This document shows positions 44,025 to 52,537 of a DNA stretch of 64,000 nt, in pieces. The stretch comes from Janibacter sp. A1S7 (lineage in GTDB: Bacteria > Actinomycetota > Actinomycetes > Actinomycetales > Dermatophilaceae): NCBI RefSeq assembly GCF_037198315.1, contig NZ_CP144913.1, positions 1,612,001 to 1,676,000 of the forward strand, in the 5' to 3' direction. The notes beneath the pieces were generated by a model. The model saw only the letters and a list, made by a program, of their open reading frames with translations, made no database searches and was not told the DNA's origin. How positions within the stretch are numbered: the first letter of the stretch is position 1; each line of letters begins with the position of its first letter. Position numbers and translations under genes: made by a program.

Positions 44025-45145
44025 CGACCTCGGCCGAGCCGAAGGGGGCCGCCTCCGGGCTTCCGCCGGTCCACGTCATCGGCACCGGCCTGATCGGCAC
44101 GAGTGTCGGGTTGGCACTGCGGGCGACCGGCGTCGACGTCTCCCTCGAGGACCAGTCCGAGACCTCGGTGGCCCTGGCCCGTGACCTGGGGGCCGGGCGG
44201 ATCACCGGCGAGGTGGCCCCCGGGCTGGTGGTCGTCGCGACGCCCCCCGACGTCGCCCCCACGCTCGTGCAGGAGGCGTTGCGCAGGTGGCCGGAGGCGG
44301 TCGTCACCGACGTCACGTCGGTCAAGCAGGTCGTGCTCGCCGACATCGTGCGGTCCGGGGTGCCGATGGACCGGTACGTGGGCTCCCACCCGATGGCCGG
44401 TCGCGAGCGATCGGGCGCGATCAGCGGCCGTGCCGACCTGTTCGAGGGCCGGGCGTGGGTGCTCTGCCCGCACGAGACCACGCAGTCCCGGGCCACCGAG
44501 CTCGTGGGCCGTCTCGCCCGGGCGACCGGCGCAGCGGTGAGCACGCTCAGCCCGCACGACCACGATGCCGCCGTCGCCGCCGTCTCGCACGTGCCGCAGG
44601 TGGCGGCCTCCCTCGTCGCCGCGCGTCTGGAGCACCTGAGCGAGCAGGCCATCGGGCTCGCCGGTCAGGGGGTGCGGGATGTCACCCGGATCGCGGCCAG
44701 CGACCCCGGGCTGTGGACCCAGATCCTCTCCGGCAATGCTCCGGCCGTCGCCGCGATCCTGCGCGACCTCTCCGCGGACGTCACCCGGGTGGTCGCCGCA
44801 CTGGAGGCCCTGGGCGGGGAGGCGAACGTCGCCGACGCGCCCGGGGCCCGTGCCGTCCTGGCGCGTAGCATCGCCGACGGCAACGCCGGGCACTCGCGCA
44901 TCCCGGGCAAGCACGGGGCCGGCACGGCGACGTATGCGGTCGTCAGCGTCGTCGTCGACGACAGTCCCGGCGAGCTGGCCCGCCTCCTCGCCGAGATCGG
45001 TGAGGAGGGCGTCAACCTCGAGGACCTGCGCCTCGACCACGGCATCGGCCTGCCGTTCGGGCTGGCCGAGGTCCACGTGCTGCCCCAGGTCGCCGGACCC
45101 CTGACCGAGGCGCTGCAGTCCCGGGGTTGGCAGATCCACGGCTGA
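44021..45145 (+). CDS. tyrA: Prephenate dehydrogenase
   Basis: The 374-residue enzyme makes 4-hydroxyphenylpyruvate for tyrosine. The NAD-binding motif is VIGTGLIGTSVGLALRATG, and the catalytic region SHPMAGRERSG is present. A C-terminal ACT-like domain (about 300-374, VVVDDSPGELARLLAEIGEE) suggests feedback control by tyrosine. Its place between rluB and cmk is common in actinobacteria. It starts in a GTGA overlap with rluB. Confidence 0.92.
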   Translation: MTTSAEPKGAASGLPPVHVIGTGLIGTSVGLALRATGVDVSLEDQSETSVALARDLGAGRITGEVAPGLVVVATPPDVAPTLVQEALRRWPEAVVTDVTSVKQVVLADIVRSGVPMDRYVGSHPMAGRERSGAISGRADLFEGRAWVLCPHETTQSRATELVGRLARATGAAVSTLSPHDHDAAVAAVSHVPQVAASLVAARLEHLSEQAIGLAGQGVRDVTRIAASDPGLWTQILSGNAPAVAAILRDLSADVTRVVAALEALGGEANVADAPGARAVLARSIADGNAGHSRIPGKHGAGTATYAVVSVVVDDSPGELARLLAEIGEEGVNLEDLRLDHGIGLPFGLAEVHVLPQVAGPLTEALQSRGWQIHG

Positions 45146-45153
45146 GCAGCGAC

Positions 45154-45159
45154 TAGGCT
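45154..45159 (+). promoter_or_regulatory. -10 box of cmk
   Basis: TAGGCT lies 8 nt before GTG 45168 and directly after the tyrA stop, predicting a leaderless cmk message. Confidence 0.55.
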
Positions 45160-45167
45160 GACCCCTC

Positions 45168-45866
45168 GTGACCAGCCAGCCCACCCCCTTCGTCATCGCC
45201 GTCGACGGACCCTCCGGATCCGGTAAGTCGAGTGTCTCGAGGGCCGTCGCCGGCACCGTCGGCGCCGGCTACCTGGACACCGGGGCGATGTACCGGGCAC
45301 TGACCTGGTGGTGCCTGCACGACGAGGTCGACCTGCAGGACCCCGAGGCGATCAGCGCGGCAGCCTGGTCACTGCCGCTGGAGATCGGTGACGACCCGAG
45401 GGCACCCACGGTGCACGTCGGGGGGCGCGATGTCGGCGAGGAGATCCGCAGCAGTGGGATCTCATCGCAGGTCTCGCGCGTGGCCACCGTGCCGGCGGTG
45501 CGCACCGAGATGCAGCGACGCCAGAGGGCCCTCATCGAGGACATCGCGGCGCGCCGGGGCGCCTGCGTCGCCGAGGGTCGTGACATCACCACCGTCGTCG
45601 CTCCCGAGGCTCCCGTGCGCATCCTGCTCACCGCGAGTGAGGAGGCCCGACTGCGTCGCCGCTCGCTCGAGGTGCACGGCGCCAGTGACGAGGCCGCGAT
45701 CGCCGCCACGCGCGACCAGGTCGTGCGGCGGGACCGGGACGACTCGACCGTCTCGCAGTTCACCGTCGCCGCCGACGGGGTGGTCGTCGTCGACACCTCG
45801 GACCTGGACTTCGACGGCTCGGTCGAGGCGGTGCTGACCGTGGTCCGCGCCGCCCGTGCGGGCTGA
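45168..45866 (+). CDS. cmk: Cytidylate kinase
   Basis: The 232-residue kinase phosphorylates CMP and dCMP. The P-loop is [23 protein letters not shown] is the typical CMP-binding start, and [16 protein letters not shown] is the conserved core. It is followed by der, a pair found in most actinobacteria. Confidence 0.94.
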   Translation: MTSQPTPFVIAVDGPSGSGKSSVSRAVAGTVGAGYLDTGAMYRALTWWCLHDEVDLQDPEAISAAAWSLPLEIGDDPRAPTVHVGGRDVGEEIRSSGISSQVSRVATVPAVRTEMQRRQRALIEDIAARRGACVAEGRDITTVVAPEAPVRILLTASEEARLRRRSLEVHGASDEAAIAATRDQVVRRDRDDSTVSQFTVAADGVVVVDTSDLDFDGSVEAVLTVVRAARAG

Positions 45867-45937
45867 CGCCCACGCATCCGGTCATCCTCGCGATGACTGC
45901 GACAATGGGCATTCCCACCGATTTCACCAGGAGCACC

Positions 45938-47416
45938 GTGGACACCACCCCCGAGCCGACCGACGCTGACCACGATCAGCATGCCCAGGGCATCGACCGC
46001 GTCCTGCGCGCAGGTCTGGACGACTTCGAGCTGACGCCGGAGGACCGGGCGCTCATCGACGGCTTCCAGGAGTCGACCGACGACGCGCCCACCGGTCCCC
46101 GTCCCGTCGTCGCGATCATCGGGCGGCCCAATGTCGGCAAGTCGACCCTGGTCAACCGCATCCTGCGGCGCCGCGAGGCCGTCGTGGAGGACACCCCGGG
46201 TGTCACCCGCGATCGTGTGGCCTATGACGCGGAGTGGGCCGGTCGCGACTTCACGCTGCTCGACACGGGCGGCTGGGAGATCGGTGTCGAGGGGATCCAC
46301 CTGCGGGTGGCCGAGCAGGCCGAGGTCGCGATCGAGATGGCCGACGTGGTCCTCTTCGTCGTCGACGCGATCGTCGGTGCCACCGATGACGACGAGGCGG
46401 TCGTGAAGTTGCTGCGTCGCTCCGGCAAGCCGGTCGTGCTCGTCGCCAACAAGGTCGACGACCAGCGCTTCGAGGCCGATGCCGCTGCCCTGTGGAACCT
46501 CGGACTCGGCGAGCCGATGCCCTTGTCCGCGCTGCACGGCCGGGGCAGTGGTGACGTCCTGGACGCCGTGCTCGACGTGCTGCCGCAGGTCTCGGCCACG
46601 GGCCGCGCGCCCCTGCCGGGAGGACCCCGCCGAGTGGCCCTCGTGGGCCGCCCGAACGTGGGCAAGTCCAGTCTGCTCAATCGCCTGGCGGGGGAGGAAC
46701 GGGTCGTCGTCGACGACGTCGCGGGGACCACCCGTGACCCCGTCGACGAGATCATCGAGCTCGGCGGCCGGCCGTGGAACTTCGTCGACACCGCGGGGAT
46801 CCGACGACGCGTCCACCAGACGCGGGGCGCCGACTTCTACGCCTCGCTGCGCACCCAGGCGGCGCTGGAGAAGGCGGAGGTCGCGGTCGTGCTCATCGAC
46901 ACCCACGAGTCGATCACCGAGCAGGACCTGCGCATCATCAGTCAGGTGGTCGAGACCGGCCGTGCTCTGGTCATCGCCTACAACAAGTGGGACCTGCTCG
47001 ACGAGGAGCGACGCTACTACCTCGAGAAGGAGATCGACCGGGAGCTCGTCCGCGTCACCTGGGCACCGCGCGTGAACGTCTCCGCCCTGACCGGTCGCCA
47101 CGTCGACAAGCTGACGCCCGCGCTGGACACGGCCCTGCAGTCGTGGGACCGCCGCATCCCGACCTCCCGGCTCAACGGGGTCCTCGGCGAGATCGTGGCC
47201 GGTCATCCGCACCCCGTGCGCGGCGGCAAGCAACCGCGGATCCTCTTCGCGACCCAGGCGTCCACCCGCCCGCCCCGATTCGTCATCTTCACCTCGGGCT
47301 TCCTCGAGGCCGGCTACCGCCGCTTCCTGGAGCGGCGACTGCGTGAGGAGTTCGGCTTCGAGGGCAGCCCGATCGAGATCTCGGTGAGGGTGCGGGAGAA
47401 GCGCCGTCGGCGGTGA
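45938..47416 (+). CDS. der: Ribosome-assembly GTPase Der (EngA)
   Basis: The 492-residue protein has two GTPase domains in tandem and a C-terminal KH-like domain, needed for 50S assembly. First P-loop [13 protein letters not shown] with DTGGWE and NKVDD; second [13 protein letters not shown] with DTAGIRRR and NKWD. An N-terminal acidic extension of about 55 residues precedes the first domain. GTG 45938 is chosen because CCAGGAG lies 5 nt before it; ATGs at 45893 and 45905 have no such site. Confidence 0.94.
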   Translation: MDTTPEPTDADHDQHAQGIDRVLRAGLDDFELTPEDRALIDGFQESTDDAPTGPRPVVAIIGRPNVGKSTLVNRILRRREAVVEDTPGVTRDRVAYDAEWAGRDFTLLDTGGWEIGVEGIHLRVAEQAEVAIEMADVVLFVVDAIVGATDDDEAVVKLLRRSGKPVVLVANKVDDQRFEADAAALWNLGLGEPMPLSALHGRGSGDVLDAVLDVLPQVSATGRAPLPGGPRRVALVGRPNVGKSSLLNRLAGEERVVVDDVAGTTRDPVDEIIELGGRPWNFVDTAGIRRRVHQTRGADFYASLRTQAALEKAEVAVVLIDTHESITEQDLRIISQVVETGRALVIAYNKWDLLDEERRYYLEKEIDRELVRVTWAPRVNVSALTGRHVDKLTPALDTALQSWDRRIPTSRLNGVLGEIVAGHPHPVRGGKQPRILFATQASTRPPRFVIFTSGFLEAGYRRFLERRLREEFGFEGSPIEISVRVREKRRRR

Positions 47417-47459
47417 GCGACGCTGCGGCAGTGGGCGTCCCGGACACCCTGCGGGTCGA

Positions 47460-47490
47460 TTGGGACGGCGTGGCACGCGTGGGATAAGGT
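47460..47490 (+). promoter_or_regulatory. Putative promoter of tRNA-Pro
   Basis: TTGGGA (47460-47465) and TAAGGT (47485-47490) form a -35/-10 pair with a somewhat long 19-bp spacer, about 25 bp before the tRNA. Confidence 0.4.
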
Positions 47491-47515
47491 GACGTGGCTC
47501 CTGACGGAGCAGCCA

Positions 47516-47589
47516 CGGGCTGTGGCGCAGTTTGGTAGCGCACGTGACTGGGGGTCACGGGGTCGCAGGTTCAAATCCTGTCAGCCCGA
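47516..47589 (+). tRNA. tRNA-Pro (anticodon GGG)
   Basis: The 74 bases fold into a full cloverleaf: acceptor CGGGCTG with CAGCCCG, D arm GGCGCAGTTTGGTAGCGC, anticodon stem CGTGA/TCACG with loop CTGGGGG (anticodon GGG), T arm GCAGG-TTCAAAT-CCTGT, discriminator A. CCA is not encoded. The first base pair is C1-G72, a proline identity feature. An IS element is inserted 3 bp after its end, but the tRNA itself is intact. Confidence 0.95.
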
Positions 47590-47592
47590 CCG
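47579..47592 (+). repeat. Target site duplication, left copy (tRNA 3' end)
   Basis: TGTCAGCCCGACCG occurs here, within the 3' end of tRNA-Pro plus 3 bp, and again at 49027-49040 on the other side of the IS. 14 bp fits the 4-15 bp duplications known for IS481-type elements. Confidence 0.88.
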
Positions 47593-47594
47593 GT

Positions 47595-47644
47595 GTCCTG
47601 AGTCGCGACATCGTTTACACGGTGTCGCGACTCAGGACTTTTTT
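47595..47644 (+). terminator. IS-borne hairpin terminator directly after tRNA-Pro
   Basis: Arms GTCCTGAGTCGCGACA (47595-47610) and TGTCGCGACTCAGGAC (47623-47638) match over all 16 bases, with a 12-nt loop, and are followed by TTTTTT. This is an intrinsic terminator in the tRNA direction. It protects the IS from outside reading and also ends the tRNA transcript. Confidence 0.85.
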
Positions 47645-47694
47645 GTAGGTTCGCGGGGCTTGTCGTCGATGTCGCGACTCATCGGTGTCAACGA

Positions 47695-48870
47695 TCAGGT
47701 GGGTGGTCGGGTGGCTGGTTGGTAGTCGCGGGTGGGGTCGATGTGGTGTTCGGCCAGGATTTCTGCGGTTTCTGCGTGGCTGGTGATCACGTGGTCATCG
47801 TGGATGAGTAGGAGCACGGGTTGGCCTGCCAGGGCGCGTCCGAGGCCCAGGTGACGCATCTTTCCGGCGTAGCGCAGGGACACGGTCCCGGCGGCGGCGA
47901 TTTTGTCCGTGCGGGTGCGCCATTCGGGGTCATGCGCTGGGGTGGCGGGAGTGGCTTTGGTCTGTGCGGTGTAGGCGGTCGCGGGGGTGCGTCGGCCGAT
48001 GGAGCGGTGCGGGCGTTGGTGGTTGTACCAGTGGGCGAACTCGTCCAGGAGGGCTTGCAATTCGGTGGTGGTGGACGGTGCCGGTCGGGGGCGTAGCCAC
48101 TTCTTGAGGGTCTGGTGGAAGCGTTCGATCTTGCCCTGGGTCTGCGGGTGGCCGGGGTGCCCGTTCTTCTGCTCGATGTGGTGGGCTTGCAGGAGCTTCT
48201 CGAAGCCATTGCGGCCACCCGTGCGGCCGGCCAGGCGAGCGGTGAAGACCAGCCCGTTGTCGGTCAGGGTCGAGGCCGGTACGCCGTGGGTGTCGATCAG
48301 TTCTTGCAGTGCGGCCACGACCATGGGCCCGCTGTAGGCAGATGCGGCACGCAGGAACAGCAGGTAGCGGGAGTGGTCGTCCAGGAAGTCCAAGACGTCC
48401 ACGCGGGTGCCATCAGCGAGGAAGCAGTAGGTGATGTCGGCCTGCCAGCACCCGTTGGGCAGGTCTGCCTCGAAGCGGATGTAGGAGGACTTCGGGCGCT
48501 TCTTCGGCTCCGGGACCACCAACCCCTCAGCGTGCAGGATCCGCCGGATCGTGGAGGTCGACGGCGCCATCAACCCCTCATCGCGCAGGTGCCAAGCAAT
48601 GGTTTCCGGGCCGGCGTCCGCGCCGTCGGCGTGGAGCTGACGACGCAACTGGACAATCCGCCCGTGCACCGCCTGACTCGTGGTCCCCGGTCGTGACTTC
48701 GGTGCCTTGCTGCGCGGTGCCAGTCCTTGCGGGCCATCGGCCCGGTACCGAGTCACCAGCGTGTGCACCCACTGACGCGTGACCCCGAACCGCGCCGCGG
48801 CCTGCGCGACCGTCAACCCCTGATCCAGCACCGACCGCACGATCACCTGATTCTTCTCACGAGAGTTCAT
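47695..48870 (-). CDS. IS481-family DDE transposase
   Basis: The 391-residue transposase has an N-terminal helix-turn-helix (about 15-60, LTVAQAAARFGVTRQWVHTLV) and an rve-type integrase core. The catalytic triad is Asp in WQADITY, Asp in LTDNGLVFT and Glu in GKIERFHQTLKKW; HWYNHQRPHRSIG follows. No stop or frameshift breaks it, so the IS is probably recent and active. ATG 48870 is preferred to the longer frame from 48900. Confidence 0.93.
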   Translation of the reverse strand: MNSREKNQVIVRSVLDQGLTVAQAAARFGVTRQWVHTLVTRYRADGPQGLAPRSKAPKSRPGTTSQAVHGRIVQLRRQLHADGADAGPETIAWHLRDEGLMAPSTSTIRRILHAEGLVVPEPKKRPKSSYIRFEADLPNGCWQADITYCFLADGTRVDVLDFLDDHSRYLLFLRAASAYSGPMVVAALQELIDTHGVPASTLTDNGLVFTARLAGRTGGRNGFEKLLQAHHIEQKNGHPGHPQTQGKIERFHQTLKKWLRPRPAPSTTTELQALLDEFAHWYNHQRPHRSIGRRTPATAYTAQTKATPATPAHDPEWRTRTDKIAAAGTVSLRYAGKMRHLGLGRALAGQPVLLLIHDDHVITSHAETAEILAEHHIDPTRDYQPATRPPT

Positions 48871-48895
48871 CACCAATCGTCCGCGCCGCGCGAGC

Positions 48896-48964
48896 GTCAA
48901 CGATGACCCGACTCACCGGTCAACGATCACCGACCTGAATCTGTCAACGATGACCCGACTCACC
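48896..48964. repeat. Two 22-bp direct repeats at the right end of the IS
   Basis: GTCAACGATGACCCGACTCA plus CC occurs at 48896-48917 and 48943-48964, with a third partial copy at 48919-48927. They lie between the transposase start and the right terminal repeat, in the position of transposase-binding or promoter-control sites. The whole gap 48871-49209 holds these, the IS end, the tRNA terminator and the livH leader, and no gene. Confidence 0.8.
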
Positions 48965-49026
48965 CATCACCGGTCATCGACACCCGCCACGACCTAACCT
49001 GTCAACGATGTCGTGAACCTAAACAC

Positions 49027-49040
49027 TGTCAGCCCGACCG
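49027..49040 (+). repeat. Target site duplication, right copy
   Basis: TGTCAGCCCGACCG, identical to 47579-47592. It is a detached remnant of the tRNA-Pro 3' end. Confidence 0.88.
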
Positions 49041-49043
49041 ATC

Positions 49044-49075
49044 CGCCCTCGATCTGCACCTGCAGATCGAGGGCG
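49044..49075 (+). terminator. Original tRNA-Pro terminator, displaced by the IS
   Basis: Perfect 15-bp arms CGCCCTCGATCTGCA (49044-49058) and TGCAGATCGAGGGCG (49061-49075), then TTCTC. It begins 3 bp after the right target duplication, so before the insertion it stood just after the tRNA. Confidence 0.8.
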
Positions 49076-49209
49076 TTCTCGTGCCGGGACGGGGAAATCG
49101 CCGAGTAAGGTCACAGTCAGGTGACTGTCCAGCATCCGGGCACCAGATCTCCTGCTGTGACGCTACGCTCCACACCGTCACGAACAACGATGTTTCCGGA
49201 GGACAGCAC

Positions 49210-50607
49210 GTGCGAACGCGCCTTGCGGTGGCCTTTGCGGCGCTGCTCTTCACCCTCTTGGTTGCGCCCGCTGCGTGGGCGAGCACCGGTCTGACCACGG
49301 CCTCGCTCGTTGCCGACGAGCCGACCGGCGTGGGGATCACCGGCACCCTGCGGGGGCCGGATCGCGAGCCCGTGGAGGGCGTCACGTTGACCGCCTCCGC
49401 TGACGGGAGCGAGGTCGGGACCGCGACCACGGACGCCGAGGGGGAGTGGCGCATCGAGGTGCCCGAGCCGGCCACCTACTCGGTCGCCCTGGATCTCGAC
49501 ACGCTGCCCAAGGGCCTGAAGACACGCGAGAAGGGGGGCGATGAGCTCCCCGAGGTGCAGGTCAGGTCCGGCCGGGACTCGACCGTGATCTTCGCGCTCA
49601 TCGCCAGCGGTGACCAGCAGGAGTCAGCAACACCGACGACGTCTGCGACGCCATCAGGTGACGAGGGGACATCGGACCCGGACCAGGCAGCGTCCGGCTC
49701 GTCCGGCACCAGCGGTAGCGGGTTCACCGGCCGCTTCCTCCAGCTCGTCGTCGAAGGGGTGAAGTACGGCACGATCATCGCCATCACCTCGGTGGGGCTG
49801 TCACTCGTCTTCGGGACGACCGGACTGATCAACTTCGCGCACGGGGAACTGGTCACCCTCGGTGCCATCGCTGCCTTCTTCTTCTCCGCCGGGGCCTTCG
49901 ACCTCCCCCTCGTCCTGGCTGCCGTCCTCGCCATCATCATCGGCGGAGGCGCGGGTGCCGCGCTCGAACGCGGGTTGTGGCGGCCGTTGCGGCTGAAGGG
50001 CACCGGTCTGATCCAGATGTTCATCATCTCGATCGGTGTCTCGCTCTTCCTGCGGCACCTGCTCCTGGTCCTCTACGGCGGCAGACGTCAGCAGTACGAC
50101 CAGTACGCGCTGCAGACGGAGATCGACATCGGTCCGGTCTCGATCACGCCCCGGGACCTCACGGTGACGATCATCGCGGTCCTCGTCATCATCGGCGTCG
50201 GGCTGATGCTCCAGCGCACGCGCATCGGCAAGGCCATGCGCGCCGTCTCCGACAACCGTGATCTGGCCGAGTCATCGGGCATCGACGTCAACCGAGTGAT
50301 CCTCTTCGTGTGGATCCTCGGTGGTGGGCTGGCCGCGCTCGGTGGCGTCTTCTACGGACTGACCACCGCCGTCTACTGGGACATGGGGTTCAACCTGCTG
50401 CTGCTGATGTTCGCCGGTGTGATCCTCGGTGGCCTCGGGAGTGCCTTCGGCGCCGTGGTCGGAAGTCTGGTCGTCGGTCTCGTGGCCCAGCTGTCGACGC
50501 TCTGGTTCCCCACCGAGCTGCAGAACGCCTGGGCGCTACTGGCTCTCATCATCGTCCTGCTCGTGCGCCCCCAAGGGATCCTTGGTCGGGCCGAGCGCGT
50601 CGGTTAG
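49210..50607 (+). CDS. livH: Branched-chain amino acid ABC permease (LivH type) with secreted N-terminal domain
   Basis: The 465-residue protein has two parts. Residues 1-25 are a clear signal peptide (LLFTLLVAPAAWA); 26-125 resemble a carboxypeptidase-regulatory-like beta-sandwich (GTLRGPDREPVEGVTLTASA); 135-165 are a Ser/Thr/Gly linker. Residues about 170-465 are a LivH permease with about eight helices and the conserved TGLINFAHGELVTLGA. Normal LivH is about 290 residues, so the first 165 are an addition on the outer face. GTG 49210 has GGAGGA upstream. It is first of four transporter genes. Confidence 0.88.
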   Translation: MRTRLAVAFAALLFTLLVAPAAWASTGLTTASLVADEPTGVGITGTLRGPDREPVEGVTLTASADGSEVGTATTDAEGEWRIEVPEPATYSVALDLDTLPKGLKTREKGGDELPEVQVRSGRDSTVIFALIASGDQQESATPTTSATPSGDEGTSDPDQAASGSSGTSGSGFTGRFLQLVVEGVKYGTIIAITSVGLSLVFGTTGLINFAHGELVTLGAIAAFFFSAGAFDLPLVLAAVLAIIIGGGAGAALERGLWRPLRLKGTGLIQMFIISIGVSLFLRHLLLVLYGGRRQQYDQYALQTEIDIGPVSITPRDLTVTIIAVLVIIGVGLMLQRTRIGKAMRAVSDNRDLAESSGIDVNRVILFVWILGGGLAALGGVFYGLTTAVYWDMGFNLLLLMFAGVILGGLGSAFGAVVGSLVVGLVAQLSTLWFPTELQNAWALLALIIVLLVRPQGILGRAERVG

Positions 50608-50628
50608 ACCGGCGAGTCAAGGAGAGAA

Positions 50629-51621
50629 ATGGACTGGCCCAGCATCATCGGCAACGCCGTTCGCGGAATGTTCGGACCCGAGGCGGCGATCTTCGCCCTG
50701 TCCGCGATCGGGCTCAACATCCACTTCGGGTACACCGGCCTGCTCAACTTCGGTCAGGTGGGCTTCATGCTCGTCGGGGCCTACGGCGTCGCCGTCTCGG
50801 TGGCCACCTTCGGGTGGTCGATGTGGGTCGGAGTGCTCGTGGGCATCGCCTGCGCGGTCGTCCTCGCCCTCATCCTGGGGCTGCCGACCCTGCGACTACG
50901 GGGCGACTACCTGGCGATCGCCACCATCGCCGCGGCCGAGGTGCTGCGCTACTTCTACCGGTCGAGCACACTCGAGCCGCTCACCGGCGGTGTCTACGGC
51001 CTGCGCCAGTTCGCCGGCGAGTTCTTCGCCATCAACCCCTGGGCCGAGGGGTCCTACGGTTTCGGTCAGGTCACCTTCGATCACCGCTCGATGTGGGTGA
51101 TGACGGTGGGGTGGGGTCTGGTCGCGCTGGGCTGCATCATGGTCAAGCTGCTCATCAGCAGTCCCTGGGGGCGCGTGCTGCGCTCCGTGCGCGAGGACGA
51201 GCTCGCGGCCCGCAGCCTGGGCAAGAGCGCCTACAGCTTCAAGCTGCAGAGCCTCGTGCTCGGCGGCGCCCTGGGTGGCCTTGCCGGAGTCCTCATGGCG
51301 ATCAGTGCCCAGTCGGTCCAACCGGACAGCTACGACCCGAAGGTGACCTTCTACCTCTACACCATCGTCATCCTCGGCGGAGCGAGCCGGGTGATGGGTC
51401 CGGTGCTGGGGTCGATCCTCTTCTGGTTCATCGTCACCTTCTTCGACGCGTTCCTGCGCAACGCGACGGCCTCCGGTCTCATCCCCTCGAGCGTCCTCGA
51501 CAGCGGCGACGTCGGCGCCGCCCGGTTCCTCCTCGTCGGCCTCGGGCTGGTCCTGCTGATGGTGTACCGACCAGCCGGGATCCTCGGAGACCAGAAGGAG
51601 CTGAGGCTCGATGTCCGATGA
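50629..51621 (+). CDS. livM: Branched-chain amino acid ABC permease (LivM type)
   Basis: The 330-residue permease is the partner of LivH. It has about nine helices and the family's GYTGLLNFGQVGFMLVGAYG near the start and GVLMAISAQSVQPDSYDPKV before the last helices. AAGGAGAG lies before ATG 50629. It overlaps livG by 11 bases. Confidence 0.9.
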   Translation: MDWPSIIGNAVRGMFGPEAAIFALSAIGLNIHFGYTGLLNFGQVGFMLVGAYGVAVSVATFGWSMWVGVLVGIACAVVLALILGLPTLRLRGDYLAIATIAAAEVLRYFYRSSTLEPLTGGVYGLRQFAGEFFAINPWAEGSYGFGQVTFDHRSMWVMTVGWGLVALGCIMVKLLISSPWGRVLRSVREDELAARSLGKSAYSFKLQSLVLGGALGGLAGVLMAISAQSVQPDSYDPKVTFYLYTIVILGGASRVMGPVLGSILFWFIVTFFDAFLRNATASGLIPSSVLDSGDVGAARFLLVGLGLVLLMVYRPAGILGDQKELRLDVR

Positions 51622-52537
51622 CCGGGAACACGGCGCCGCAGACGGGCCGAAGGGGGATCCGACGATGAATGATGCACCGACCGTGGGGGCCGCCCAGCTC
51701 GTGGACGTGCGTCCGGAGCCGGGGGTCGCCAAGCCTGACGCTATCTTCGTCGCCGACGACGTCGTGCGCAGATTCGGCGGGCTGACGGCGGTCGATGTCG
51801 ACCACCTCGAGATCCAGAGGGGCACGATCACCTCACTCATCGGCCCCAACGGGGCCGGGAAGTCGACGTTCTTCAACGTCGTCTCCGGGTTCGACTCGCC
51901 GGACGGCGGAACCTGGAGCTTCCAGGGCTCGGACGTCTCGAAGCTTCCCGCCCACCGGGTGGCGCGGCGGGGGATGGTCCGCACCTTCCAGCTGACGAAG
52001 GCCCTGACCCGGCTCACCGCACGCGAGAACCTCATGCTCGGGGCCACCCAGCAGGTGGGGGAGCGCTTCATCCCCGCTCTGCTGAGGTTCCCGTGGAGGT
52101 CGCAGGAGGCCACGATCGGCGTGCGGGCCGATGAGCTGCTCGAGCGCTTCAACCTGTCCCACATGCGCGACGAGTTCGCCGGGACCATGTCCGGTGGCCA
52201 GCGCAAGCTGCTGGAGATGGCCCGTGCCCTGATGGTCGAGCCGACGATGATCATGCTCGACGAGCCCATGGCAGGTGTGAACCCGGCACTGACCCAGTCA
52301 CTGCTCGGTCACATCCAGGCCCTGCGGGACGAGGGGATGACCATCGTCCTCGTCGAGCACGACATGGACGTCGTGATGGGGATCAGCGACTGGGTGACCA
52401 CCTTCGCCCAGGGCAGACTCATCGCAGAGGGACGCCCCGATGACATCCGACGGGACAGCGCCGTCATCGACGCCTACCTCGGGGCACACCGAAGCCTGCC
52501 CCAGGTACGGGACGAGAAGGAGACCGACGATGGATGA
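51611..52537 (+). CDS. livG: Branched-chain amino acid ABC ATPase (LivG type)
   Basis: The 308-residue ATP-binding subunit has Walker A GPNGAGKSTFFNVVSG, signature MSGGQRKLLEMARALM, Walker B MIMLDEPMAGVNP and the H-loop in VLVEHDMDVVM. The first 45 residues are an extra acidic, variable leader; a second ATG at 51665 could give a shorter form. It overlaps livF by eight bases. Confidence 0.92.
   Translation: MSDDREHGAADGPKGDPTMNDAPTVGAAQLVDVRPEPGVAKPDAIFVADDVVRRFGGLTAVDVDHLEIQRGTITSLIGPNGAGKSTFFNVVSGFDSPDGGTWSFQGSDVSKLPAHRVARRGMVRTFQLTKALTRLTARENLMLGATQQVGERFIPALLRFPWRSQEATIGVRADELLERFNLSHMRDEFAGTMSGGQRKLLEMARALMVEPTMIMLDEPMAGVNPALTQSLLGHIQALRDEGMTIVLVEHDMDVVMGISDWVTTFAQGRLIAEGRPDDIRRDSAVIDAYLGAHRSLPQVRDEKETDDG

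Larger units (their letters stand above)
47593..49026. mobile_element. IS481-like insertion sequence
   Basis: The 1434-bp element has terminal inverted repeats beginning GTGT (19 of 26 bases match between 47593-47618 and the complement of 49001-49026), one intact DDE transposase and a 14-bp target duplication. The left end folds into a hairpin followed by six T. Near both ends the motif GTCAACGAT recurs (47688, 48896, 48919, 48943, 49001), probably transposase contact sites. It is inserted between tRNA-Pro and the tRNA's own terminator. Confidence 0.9.

Noticed and set aside
45269..47476. Leftward open frame of 735 codons across cmk, der and the tRNA promoter
   Set aside because: It runs antisense through two essential genes with complete motifs, so it is a shadow.
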